From assembly GCF_014697625.1 (NCBI RefSeq), contig NZ_JACJSG010000027.1:1-64000 (forward strand): a stretch of 64,000 nt of DNA. Reading direction: 5' to 3'. Shown in pieces: positions 42,845 to 50,666 of this stretch. The translations under genes and the position numbers were made by a program. The notes beneath the pieces are model-generated. The model was given only the letters and a program-made list of their open reading frames with translations. It did not search any database and had not been told where the DNA came from. Origin of the DNA: Anabaena azotica FACHB-119. Its GTDB lineage: Bacteria; Cyanobacteriota; Cyanobacteriia; Cyanobacteriales; Nostocaceae. How positions within the stretch are numbered: the stretch's first letter is position 1; the number at the start of each line of letters is the position of its first letter.

Positions 42845-45445
42845 CTAACTCTTTGCAGCCTGGGATTTAGCCTCTAAGGTTTCCAGACGGCTTTTGAGTT
42901 GTTGATTTTGCTGTTTGAGTTGGTCAAGTTCCTCGCGTAATTGGCGTAAGGCGTTGTCTGCACCGATGTTTTTCTGCACATGAGCTAATTGTTCTTCAGC
43001 GAAACGACGCACACGTCCATCGGTAGTTTGATCAGCAAGCGATCGCAATACGCCTATCGCCTTTGCTGTCTCCATTTCTCCCAAGGAAGTCACAACCGCC
43101 ATTGAGGTGAAAAAGAAGTTTTCTTTGGCTAGTTCGGCTAATCGTTCTATTATCCGTTCTACGTTAACCGGATTTTGACCGACGGAAACCTTGCCTAATG
43201 CGCGTATAGCTGACAATCGCAATGGTTGCGGTACACCTAGTTTGCTATACTCAAGTATCAAATCCAACGCTGCTTCTGAGGTTTTAAGTTCAGCTAAACC
43301 CTTAATTGCCCCACTACGCACCACCTCATTCCAACCAGTCCTCTCTGACAAAACCGATTGTAGGAGCTTGATTGCCTTCTCTTCTCTAGATTTGTCATCG
43401 AAATTAATGGCGGCGATCGCACCTAAAGCCACGCAAGCCTCCGCCTCTACGTAGTAACTATCATCACCATCTTTAACAACATTTTTGACAGCCTTATAAC
43501 TAGCGCGAGTTTTAATTTCTGCTAATGCTTGCACCACCGCCCGCCGTACATAAGGATTTTTATCCGCCAATCCCTCAACTAATCCGTCAAAGGCTTGGTC
43601 TAACTTAATCTCTGCTAGCTGTTTGGCAACTTCCACCCGCACAGCCCAGAATGGGTCATGCTTCAAGGATGCAGCTAAAGCTTTAGTCGCTTCTAATCCC
43701 CCTTTTTTAGCCAAAGCCGTCGCTGCATATATGCGTGAAATTGGGTCAGGGTCAGATGCTAACTGCGCTTTTAACTCTGGTATGGGATATTCCAAAGACA
43801 CCGTTTTCAACCAGTGATTATCAACATCAAAGCTGATGAAGTCTGGCTTTTGGGTCAATGGGAAGTAAAAACTCTGTTCCCGTTCATGCACCCGCACTGT
43901 GAAAGTTTGCAGTTTTGCGGGTTCTCCTGATTGACTATAACCAAAACCAATAGGGATTCGCAAGTCAAATACATCTTTTTGCTGATCTGCGCTGACTTGG
44001 GTTTGGGTAACAGTCACCTTAGCTAACTTCGCTTCCCCATCCCAAGAGTAAGCAACTTGAAAATCAGGATGACCACCACGATAAACGTATTGGTCGAACA
44101 GGAAAGTGAGATTTCGTCCGGTAGCTTTTTCAATCGCCCGGAGTAAATCTATGGTTTCTACCGTTTTGTGAGCGTTATCTTGGACAAAAGTTTGCATTGC
44201 TAGCCAAAACAATTCTTCTCCCAATTCCGCCCGCATCATGTGATAAACACAAGACCCTTTTTCGTAGGTGTGGCGATCTAAAAGTTCAATGGCTTCGCGG
44301 TAAACATGAGTTACCATAGGACGGCGGTAGCGATCGCTATCTTCACTCAGGTAACTACGGGTTTCTAATAAACGGTAATAAGCTGCTTCTTCAGGACTAT
44401 ATTCTTGTTCAGTCCACATCACTTCCGAATAGGAAGCCATTCCTTCCTTCACCCAAGCATGAGACCAATGTTTAATCACTAGTAAATCCCCGAACCATTG
44501 ATGGGCTAGTTCGTGAACCACCAAACTTTCGGTATTGCGGTTATCTAAAGCGGCGCGTTTATCCAACAAACATCTATCTGTTAATAAGGTGGTGGAAGTA
44601 TTTTCCATCCCCCCAAAGATAAAGTCATCGACGCAAACTTGGGCATATTTGGGGAAAGGATATGGATAACCATACTTTTCGCTCAAAAACTCCATCATCC
44701 GTGGCGTTTTGCCCATGCTACGTTTAGCATCTGCTTCACGTCCCTTTTCTACATAATAGGTAACTGGTTTGGCGCGCCATTCATCCCGAATTTCGGCAAA
44801 GTCGCCTACAGCCAGAGTTATCAAGTAGTTAGGGTGTACCTGTTGCTGTGACCAGTGGTAAATTTTGTCTTCACCATCTTCTTGGGTGTCAATCAGTTCG
44901 CCGTTAGAAATCGCCACCAGGGGTTTAGGAACAAGCACGCGAATTTCTGAGGTGGAAAGTTGTCCGGGGTAGTCGAAACAGGGGAACCAATAGCGTGAAT
45001 CCTCATCTTCGCCTTGAGTCCAGACTTGCACGGTTTTGTTGGGGTAATGTGTGTCTGGTTGAATAAAGTAGATACCGCGTTGGGGTTTTTCTACAGAGTA
45101 GGCGATCGCAATTAATATCCGCTTCCCCATTTCGGTAGGTTGGGATAGCTGAATCACTAGCTGTTCGCCATCATAGTCAAAATTCTGTGTTACCTCGTCT
45201 ACCTGTACAGACTTGATGTGCAGATTTACAGCATCTAAAATTAAGCGATCTATCCCGTTGCGAATGGGTAACAAACGAATGCTGCAAGTACCCTCATAAC
45301 TTTGGTTGGGGATATCTAAATGCAAATCGAGAAAAATATGCTCTACCTGACCAGGGCGATCGGGGTTATAGTGTGGTCTGGCTCCAGGTAATGCAAATGA
45401 TTTGTGTCCGTTATTATCTTGGTCAAAGGAATAAGATTGTGGCAT
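42845..45445 (-). CDS. M1-family aminopeptidase with HEAT-repeat C-terminus
   Basis: 866-aa zinc metallopeptidase. The N-terminal beta domain is followed by the exopeptidase motif GGMEN at 279-283 and the zinc site HELAH (311-315) with E334 19 residues beyond the second histidine. From about residue 585 to 830 come HEAT-like repeats (YVRRAVVQALAEIK, VVRSGAIKGLAELK, and similar), then a final coiled coil (ALRQLREELDQLKQQNQQLK). No signal peptide is present, so it is cytosolic and likely trims peptides. The length matches cyanobacterial members of the family. Confidence 0.9.
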   Translation of the reverse strand: MPQSYSFDQDNNGHKSFALPGARPHYNPDRPGQVEHIFLDLHLDIPNQSYEGTCSIRLLPIRNGIDRLILDAVNLHIKSVQVDEVTQNFDYDGEQLVIQLSQPTEMGKRILIAIAYSVEKPQRGIYFIQPDTHYPNKTVQVWTQGEDEDSRYWFPCFDYPGQLSTSEIRVLVPKPLVAISNGELIDTQEDGEDKIYHWSQQQVHPNYLITLAVGDFAEIRDEWRAKPVTYYVEKGREADAKRSMGKTPRMMEFLSEKYGYPYPFPKYAQVCVDDFIFGGMENTSTTLLTDRCLLDKRAALDNRNTESLVVHELAHQWFGDLLVIKHWSHAWVKEGMASYSEVMWTEQEYSPEEAAYYRLLETRSYLSEDSDRYRRPMVTHVYREAIELLDRHTYEKGSCVYHMMRAELGEELFWLAMQTFVQDNAHKTVETIDLLRAIEKATGRNLTFLFDQYVYRGGHPDFQVAYSWDGEAKLAKVTVTQTQVSADQQKDVFDLRIPIGFGYSQSGEPAKLQTFTVRVHEREQSFYFPLTQKPDFISFDVDNHWLKTVSLEYPIPELKAQLASDPDPISRIYAATALAKKGGLEATKALAASLKHDPFWAVRVEVAKQLAEIKLDQAFDGLVEGLADKNPYVRRAVVQALAEIKTRASYKAVKNVVKDGDDSYYVEAEACVALGAIAAINFDDKSREEKAIKLLQSVLSERTGWNEVVRSGAIKGLAELKTSEAALDLILEYSKLGVPQPLRLSAIRALGKVSVGQNPVNVERIIERLAELAKENFFFTSMAVVTSLGEMETAKAIGVLRSLADQTTDGRVRRFAEEQLAHVQKNIGADNALRQLREELDQLKQQNQQLKSRLETLEAKSQAAKS

Positions 45446-46212
45446 TGATGCGAAATACCCTTTTATTTTGAAAATTTTCCCTGAGTATATTTTCCAAAAA
45501 TAGCGCTATTTTTGGGAATTTCCAAATCCAGTAACTCGGCAGTCAACTGTCTAAAACTATCTATAAAGTAAATTATATAATACAATTTGAACAGTATTTT
45601 TACGTAAAAAAGTAATTTTTAATTCCACTCGAAAACCTGAGCTTGAAACCTTGATGATTTCGTAGGATGGGCATTGCATCGGCATTAGCTTATGGAGAAG
45701 GTGCAAGATATTTGATTCATGATTGGTGTAAGCAGAGAACAGGAGACAGTTAAGAAGGGCTAGATAGGTATTGAATCTTGTGCAAAACTTATATACTAGC
45801 CTCATATAAATTAAAGATTTTCTTGTTATTTAATAATTAAGTGATCTCTTATGAACAAGTAGGCGTTTCTCTAAAAAGCTATTAAACACTTTTTTATCTC
45901 ACCGCCTACCAATAATGACCGAAGATGAAAAGGATACAAGCCTCTACATTTATTTATGGGGATTGTAATGCGTGAATTTTGAATTGGAGCGTTCGCGTAG
46001 CGTCTCGTAGAGAAGCGACTTATTTTGCATTCTTCCAGTTGCTTTGTGTAAATATTATCAATTACTGATGATTATAAAACCACTGCTCCTGCTTTAGAGA
46101 GAGATTTTGGAGAGTTGTTGAATGTCGTGTTAAAATAGAAGATAAGGATAAAATTCGGTTACAAATTTTGTTTTATATATTAACAGGCTAGTACCTTTTG
46201 GTATTAACAGGC
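45446..46212. other. Non-coding region before rbp
   Basis: It contains a left-truncated copy of the ATCTTGCACC element (about 45626-45709) and the palindromic repeat GTTCGCGTAGCGTCTCGTAG (about 45991-46010). The repeat is related to the one at about 1960-2000. The last 200 bp are AT-rich and should hold the rbp promoter. Confidence 0.55.
45626..45709 (+). repeat. MITE-like element, ATCTTGCACC family, copy 3 (left end lost)
   Basis: The right end GGTGCAAGAT is intact at 45700-45709 and the interior TTTCGTAGGATGGGCATTGC is conserved. The left terminal repeat is degraded. Confidence 0.75.
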
Positions 46213-46262
46213 TTGTCTCCGACAATTCTATCTCTACACACTTATGATTGCGGGGACAATTT
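46213..46262 (+). promoter_or_regulatory. Leader stem that pairs with the rbp ribosome-binding site
   Basis: TTGTCTCCG (46213-46221) pairs with CGGGGACAA (46251-46259), one base pair being G-U, and the 3' arm holds the GGGG ribosome-binding site three bases before the ATG. The second rbp gene has the same leader with a perfect 10-bp stem at 50234-50276. The loops share CTATCTCTACACACTTATGA-like sequence, and an upstream CCTTTTGGTATT is shared too. This fits translational control, for example by temperature. Confidence 0.7.
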
Positions 46263-46562
46263 ATGTCACTTTATGTAGGCAACCTCTCTTACGATGTTAC
46301 ACAAGAGACTCTCAATAGTGTTTTTGCAGAATATGGTTCTGTAAAACAAGTTACCCTACCCACCGACCGGGAAACAGGACGTGTGCGGGGCTTTGCTTTT
46401 GTAGAGATGGGTACAGATGCAGAAGAAACAGCAGCTATTGAAGCTCTTGATGGTGCTGAGTGGATGGGACGTAACCTAAAAGTTAATAAGGCTAAACCCA
46501 GAGAAGACAGAGACTCGTTTGGCGGGAACCAAAGAAATTACGGTGGACGTAACCGCTACTGA
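46263..46562 (+). CDS. rbp: RNA-binding protein Rbp (single RRM)
   Basis: 99 aa from ATG 46263. One RNA-recognition motif: RNP2 LYVGNLSYDV near residue 3, RNP1 RGFAFVEM near residue 40, and a short Gly/Asn/Arg-rich tail (FGGNQRNYGGRNRY). Cyanobacterial Rbp proteins are often cold-induced, act as RNA chaperones, and lie ahead of rpsU, as here. A close paralogue is encoded at 49929-50228 on the other strand. Confidence 0.92.
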   Translation: MSLYVGNLSYDVTQETLNSVFAEYGSVKQVTLPTDRETGRVRGFAFVEMGTDAEETAAIEALDGAEWMGRNLKVNKAKPREDRDSFGGNQRNYGGRNRY

Positions 46563-46649
46563 AGTTTGAGCAAAACATGAGTTGGTAATTTTTCTCTGAT
46601 TGACTGGGTGGCTTAACACTAACCAGTGATAATTAAGTAAGGACATGAA

Positions 46650-46838
46650 ATGACTCAAATCATAATAGGCGAGAATGAGGGGATTGAGTCTGCTTTGCGT
46701 CGTTTTAAACGAAAAGTCTCCCATGCTGGTATTTTTCCAGATATGAAAAAATCTCGGTATTTTGAAACGCCAGAGCAAAAACGTAAGCGGAAGGAAGTTG
46801 CTAGACACAGACAGCGTAAGAGAAGTTTTCGCAATTGA
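46650..46838 (+). CDS. rpsU: 30S ribosomal protein bS21
   Basis: 62 aa. EGIESALRRFKRKVSHAGIF and the basic C-terminus KRKEVARHRQRKRSFRN are typical. bS21 helps base-pairing of the mRNA start region with 16S rRNA. It lies 87 bp behind rbp, an order conserved in cyanobacteria. A strong hairpin follows. Confidence 0.95.
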   Translation: MTQIIIGENEGIESALRRFKRKVSHAGIFPDMKKSRYFETPEQKRKRKEVARHRQRKRSFRN

Positions 46839-46858
46839 GTCTGCAAAAATTTGCCTTA

Positions 46859-46900
46859 TTTCTCTAATCTTATCAGTATTTTAGCAGCAGATTAGAGAAA
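46859..46900 (+). terminator. Stem-loop after rpsU
   Basis: TTTCTCTAATCT (46859-46870) and AGATTAGAGAAA (46889-46900) form a perfect 12-bp stem with an 18-nt loop. There is no T-run after it, so it may be a processing or stability hairpin and not a classical terminator. Confidence 0.6.
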
Positions 46901-46934
46901 CCATATTAACTTAGTAACCTGATGCTTTCTGTCT

Positions 46935-47348
46935 ATGGAATCTAACAAGTACAAAATTGATTACAAATTTCATGCGATCAGTATTGAGGAGGAATCATTA
47001 AGCGGCAAAGCTTATTATTATAAGATTTCTGGTGAATTATGCCATGATAGCGGATTTGTGAACTCAATTTCTGAGGCAGAAAAAGAAGCGAAAGAAAAGA
47101 TTGATGAAAAGTTTACTCAAATAGATAATAAATCCGCTTTACATAGATATTGTGTAATGCGTGATTTTGAAAGTTTTGTTGAAGTCTTAAATCAACAAAA
47201 AGAAATTTCTCAGGAAGTGGTTCATCAAATAGCTTCTCAACTAGCTTTAGCTTCAACTTTAAAGTATTTTACTAAAGAAGTATTAACTAACGATGTAAAT
47301 CGTTCAGTAGAGGTGATTAAAGAACTAAATATAGATAATTTACAATAG
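46935..47348 (+). CDS. Hypothetical protein
   Basis: 137 aa. The first half is a likely beta-rich domain (KIDYKFHAISIEEESLSGKA, then YYYKISGEL); the second half is helical and charged (EAEKEAKEKIDEKF, QIASQLALASTLKYFTKEVL). No signal peptide, no membrane span, no recognised motif. It sits between rpsU and an IF-3 paralogue on the same strand. No function can be assigned. Confidence 0.55.
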   Translation: MESNKYKIDYKFHAISIEEESLSGKAYYYKISGELCHDSGFVNSISEAEKEAKEKIDEKFTQIDNKSALHRYCVMRDFESFVEVLNQQKEISQEVVHQIASQLALASTLKYFTKEVLTNDVNRSVEVIKELNIDNLQ

Positions 47349-47484
47349 AGGTGGTTGGGGGAAGGTGTAGCGATCGCCAGTTGCCTAGCAAGTAAAGAAG
47401 TAAAAATTTATAGTCAACAAATAGATAGTACTGTGTTACCTTAGTAATACTTGCTCTTGCAGGTATTGAAAATAGGAGGAAATA

Positions 47485-47976
47485 ATTATCGTAGTCCAAA
47501 AGCAGCTGATTAATTCACAAATCAAGTCCCCCCAGGTGTTCTTGATTGATCATGAAAATAACAATCGTGGTCTCATCGACACCCATGAAGCTCTACAGTT
47601 AGCGCAAAGCGTGGAACTTGACCTAGTTATAGTCTCTCAGAGTAAAGACACTCCAGTGGCGAAGATTGTTAACTATGGCAAGCTTCAGTATCAAAAGAAA
47701 AAACGTCAGGGTCAAAGTGCTAGACCCACCGTAAAAGAAGTTCGATTCCGTCCCAACGTCGGTGCGGCTGATTATAATTTACGCATCGAGCAAGCGCTTC
47801 AATGGTTGAGTAAAGGCGATTCAGTTAAGTTTGCTATTCGCTTACGAGGGCGAGAAAATCAATATCGAGAGCAAGCTGGACAAATGCTAGAACGGATTGT
47901 CACGGATCTAGGTCAAGTAGGTAAAGTCCAATCACTTGATAAACGTTCATTGATTGTGCAAATTATGCCCGCTTAA
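47485..47976 (+). CDS. Translation initiation factor IF-3 paralogue, non-AUG start likely
   Basis: 163 aa if started at ATT 47485. The first ATG (47569, or a TTG at 47536) would cut off the conserved N-terminal QLINSQIKSPQVFLID. AGGAGG at 47474-47479 lies five bases before ATT 47485 and eight before ATC 47488. E. coli infC uses AUU as well, as part of autoregulation. The protein has THEALQLAQSVELDLVIVSQ and VAKIVNYGKLQYQKKK, then VKEVRFRPNV, all IF-3 landmarks. It is shorter and more divergent than the usual ~177-aa IF-3, so it is probably a second, specialised copy. Confidence 0.75.
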   Translation: MIVVQKQLINSQIKSPQVFLIDHENNNRGLIDTHEALQLAQSVELDLVIVSQSKDTPVAKIVNYGKLQYQKKKRQGQSARPTVKEVRFRPNVGAADYNLRIEQALQWLSKGDSVKFAIRLRGRENQYREQAGQMLERIVTDLGQVGKVQSLDKRSLIVQIMPA

Positions 47977-48113
47977 AGTAATCTCAGCGCTCTAGTCTGT
48001 GAAGCATAGAGCGCTAATTATTAATTTTATGAGAGTGTTTTTTTAATGATAGAAATTTTGCCAGTATCTGCTGATCAGGTGTCTGTGCAATACACTTAAT
48101 TTACTCAACTCTC

Positions 48114-48215
48114 AAGAAACACAGGAGTGTAGGGGTGTAAGGGTATAGGGGTATAGGGGAAGAAAAAAGTGTTTCTTCTATATTTTGCGCTTTGCGCCGC
48201 GCTAGTGGGAGGCTC
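48114..48215 (+). repeat. AAGAAACAC...GTGTTTCTT composite repeat, copy 2
   Basis: AAGAAACAC (48114-48122) and GTGTTTCTT (48169-48177) enclose GGGTGTA/GGGTATA-type units where copy 1 has GTGACAG units. The TATTTTGCGCTTTGCG tail is conserved. The tandem filling has thus been swapped between copies. Confidence 0.7.
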
Positions 48216-48217
48216 AT

Positions 48218-48321
48218 ATATTGCACCATTACATTATTGCGAAAATCAAAGCCTAAAACCCCTGTTATTTCGTAGGGTGGGGAGTGCAGGGAGCCATATA
48301 CTTGTTGAGAAAGTGCAAGAT
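48218..48321 (+). repeat. MITE-like element, ATCTTGCACC family, copy 4
   Basis: About 104 bp. The ends ATATTGCACC and AGTGCAAGAT have each lost one or two matches. The interior TTTCGTAGGGTGGGGAGTGC is conserved. Confidence 0.8.
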
Positions 48322-48398
48322 GTCAGTCAACAAAAAAAGTGTATATTTTTATAGTCATCTGTTGACTATAATTTTACTTTGATGCAGGAAAATAAATA

Positions 48399-48725
48399 AT
48401 GTCTACTGACACAGTTGCTTATATTCAGGAAAATGAATTTGATACGCTTTTAACTCAAGAAAAAGTTCTTGTTGTTGACTTTACTGCAACTTGGTGTGGC
48501 CCATGTCGTCTTGTCAGTCCGTTAATGGATCAACTTGCCGAAGAATACAAAGACCGCGTTAAAGTTGTTAAGGTCGATGTGGACAACAACAAACCAATCT
48601 TTAAAAGATTTGGACTGCGTAGTATTCCCGCCGTGCTGATTTTTAAAGATGGTGAATTAGCGGAAAAAATTGTCGGAGTCTCTCCTTATGAGCAGTTCAC
48701 CACTGCTGTTGAAAAGCTTGTTTAG
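48399..48725 (+). CDS. Thioredoxin
   Basis: 108 aa, one thioredoxin domain. The redox site is WCGPC near residue 32 (DFTATWCGPCRLVSPLMDQL), with the cis-proline in RSIPAVLIFKDGE. It is a cytosolic protein-disulfide reductase. It has the length of m-type thioredoxins. No partner gene is adjacent. Confidence 0.93.
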   Translation: MSTDTVAYIQENEFDTLLTQEKVLVVDFTATWCGPCRLVSPLMDQLAEEYKDRVKVVKVDVDNNKPIFKRFGLRSIPAVLIFKDGELAEKIVGVSPYEQFTTAVEKLV

Positions 48726-48733
48726 ATATAGCC

Positions 48734-48857
48734 AGGACTTATGCAACTAGCACCTGGGGTAGGGTGCGTCAGATGTGGAAAATCCTTGAATATGTACGAA
48801 ATTATTGGGGCTGACGCACCCTACATTTAGTTCGATTATGACACTTGCGTAAGTCCT
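48734..48857. repeat. MITE-like element, AGGACTTACGCAA family, divergent copy
   Basis: Ends AGGACTTATGCAA (48734-48746) and TTGCGTAAGTCCT (48845-48857) match the family, but the interior is different. It has a second inverted repeat TAGGGTGCGTCAG / CTGACGCACCCTA (around 48760 and 48811). Same ends with a different core suggests a subfamily moved by the same enzyme. Confidence 0.75.
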
Positions 48858-48992
48858 AATAGCTAGTTTTGAGAACTTAGTAAACGCAATTTCTCAGCAA
48901 TACATAGATAAATGAAGGTTGTATTGCTGAGAAAGAGTAAATAAATACTTAAAGATTATTGTGGTGAAGTAAGAGCATCATGGGCAGATTCC

Positions 48993-49283
48993 CTAGTTGA
49001 CATTAAGCTTCATAGATTCTTGGATATTACTCACACAAAAATTAATATGAGAGCGGATAGCCTGCTCATAAACCATAGTTTGTTGTGTGCGTATTCCTAT
49101 TGGCTGATATACCAACTTAATTTCGGGAAACTCGCACCAATACATCAAAAATATATCTTTGGCAGGAGTAATAATTTCATAATTATTTTCCTGCTTTTTC
49201 TTTTTCAACTTACAATTATTTAGATGTAATTTTTCTCTAAATAATTTCTCAAATTCTGGAATTGTATTTGACGTAATTTCCAT
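48993..49283 (-). CDS. Hypothetical protein
   Basis: 96 aa. It contains a Lys-rich helix (REKLHLNNCKLKKKKQENN), then likely strands (DIFLMYWCEFPEIKLVYQPI), and a C-terminal helix. No recognised domain. The start has no strong ribosome-binding site. It is upstream of no related gene, and I see no functional clue. Confidence 0.45.
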   Translation of the reverse strand: MEITSNTIPEFEKLFREKLHLNNCKLKKKKQENNYEIITPAKDIFLMYWCEFPEIKLVYQPIGIRTQQTMVYEQAIRSHINFCVSNIQESMKLNVN

Positions 49284-49461
49284 AATTTATGCAGGTTAAA
49301 ACCTGTTGTTAGGGCAAAGATCATCTTTCGATACGACTAAGTATTACACTTTTAGCTGCATTAAGTTAAGCCTAGTCATATCCAATTTTTCAGCAATTGT
49401 CAACTGATAAAACTTGTCGTTGCAAAATAGCTGTCAGCACTCACTGAGCCAAAAAATTGCA

Positions 49462-49767
49462 TCAATAGAAAGCTTCTATATTTTGTCGGAAAGCTATTAA
49501 GGCGTGATTACCCTGTTCCTCTTTCAGCGCCACCAGGATTGCATCTGATGCACCCAATGAAACAATTGTCTTGATTTCAATATTAGTGTTGTAGCCTGCT
49601 AAGTCTGACAAACGTCTTCCGTGACCTCCCTCACCTTGCACTTGATTAATGGTGTAGCCGCTTACATCATGCTTCTTCAGTAGCTTCACAATACGGTCTT
49701 TTAAAACAGTTTCACCAATGATGGTGATTAAAACAGCAGGTTCGACGATAGTGGACAGGTTTGACAT
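49462..49767 (-). CDS. PII-superfamily regulatory-like protein
   Basis: 101 aa from ATG 49767, preceded by TTTGGAG; four upstream codons stay open but add nothing. The pattern VLITIIGETVLKDRIVKLLK, then DVSGYTINQVQGEGGHGRR and IEIKTIVSLGASDAILVALK is that of the PII/SbtB-like ferredoxin fold, with a T-loop-like segment in the middle. It is distinct from GlnB (no conserved T-loop Tyr/Ser seen). PII-like proteins bind nucleotides and regulate transporters, but no transporter is adjacent. Confidence 0.7.
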   Translation of the reverse strand: MSNLSTIVEPAVLITIIGETVLKDRIVKLLKKHDVSGYTINQVQGEGGHGRRLSDLAGYNTNIEIKTIVSLGASDAILVALKEEQGNHALIAFRQNIEAFY

Positions 49768-49928
49768 AAATAACTCCAAAGATGAGGTTTTGGCGCAAAA
49801 AGCTTAATCTTTCGTTAACTAATCCCAACCTTGTAAAAAAAAGCTCAAACATTTCTGCTTGAGCCAGTCCTAAGTACAATAGATATGCTGGATTAATGGA
49901 TTAGCTTCAAGCACTTAATTAATAAAGC

Positions 49929-50228
49929 TTAGTAGCGGTTCCGTCCGCCGTAGCCTCCCCGATTACCACCAAAAGAACCTCTATCTTCTTTAGGTTTAGC
50001 TTTATTAACTTTGAGGTCACGTCCCATCCACTCAGCACCATCAAGTGCTTCAATGGCTGCTGTTTCTTCAGCATCACTACCCATTTCCACGAAGCCAAAG
50101 CCGCGCATCCGACCTGTGTCACGGTCAGTGGGTAGCTGAACTCGTTTTACAGAACCATATTCTGCAAAAACAGCATTTAGACTATCTTCTGTAACATCAT
50201 AAGAAAGATTGCCTACATAAACTGACAT
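49929..50228 (-). CDS. rbp: RNA-binding protein Rbp (single RRM), second copy
   Basis: 99 aa, close to the protein at 46263-46562: RNP2 VYVGNLSYDV, RNP1 RGFGFVEM, tail FGGNRGGYGGRNRY. No rpsU follows. The two genes are inverted with respect to each other, 3.4 kb apart, and their leaders are also alike. This indicates duplication of a unit including the 5' UTR. It is likely stress- or cold-regulated like other cyanobacterial Rbp proteins. Confidence 0.92.
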   Translation of the reverse strand: MSVYVGNLSYDVTEDSLNAVFAEYGSVKRVQLPTDRDTGRMRGFGFVEMGSDAEETAAIEALDGAEWMGRDLKVNKAKPKEDRGSFGGNRGGYGGRNRY

Positions 50229-50276
50229 AAATTTTCTCCGAAATCATAGGTATGTGGAGATTTAGGTTTCGGAGAA
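50229..50276 (-). promoter_or_regulatory. Leader stem of the second rbp gene
   Basis: On the minus strand TTCTCCGAAA (50276-50267) pairs perfectly over 10 bp with TTTCGGAGAA (50243-50234). The 3' arm contains the GGAG ribosome-binding site, six bases before ATG. Compared with 46213-46259, both arms differ in sequence yet remain paired. Confidence 0.72.
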
Positions 50277-50666
50277 AAGTCTGTAAATACCAAAAGGAAA
50301 AAGCCCGTCAATACTAAAAACAAACGCGGTCGCCGAATTAACTCTCACCTTCTAGTATGGCATAGCAATCAAATATTAGGGGGGATTTACAAAAAGCGTT
50401 ACATAAAGTTATAAGTTATTTTTTCTCAACAGGCTGCTCAATTAACACAACTAGCAACATTCCCTACCTTGTTTTTGTATCATTTGCGGATTCGGTCTTC
50501 ATGCTTTTGAAGTATTTTCTGGAATACTTTTTCACTTAGTGATAAACAAGCTATATTTTTTACATAAAAATTATCAAAATGCCTAGAAATTAGCAATAAT
50601 TCCGAAAAGTCTACAGTGACGTTTTGCATAACCTTGGTGACAATTTAAGCAAACGAGGAGTATACA
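50277..50666. other. Divergent promoter region between rbp and DUF3352 gene
   Basis: About 390 bp with no gene. The shared rbp leader box (AATACCAAAAGG on the plus strand, near 50287) lies at the left. The right part is AT-rich and should hold the promoter of the DUF3352 gene. No repeats are seen. Confidence 0.5.

Larger units (their letters stand above)
47977..48398. other. Non-coding region before thioredoxin
   Basis: It holds an AAGAAACAC composite repeat (48114-48215) joined to a copy of the ATCTTGCACC element (48218-48321), the same junction as at 22207-22424. The final 70 bp are AT-rich and should contain the thioredoxin promoter. Confidence 0.6.
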
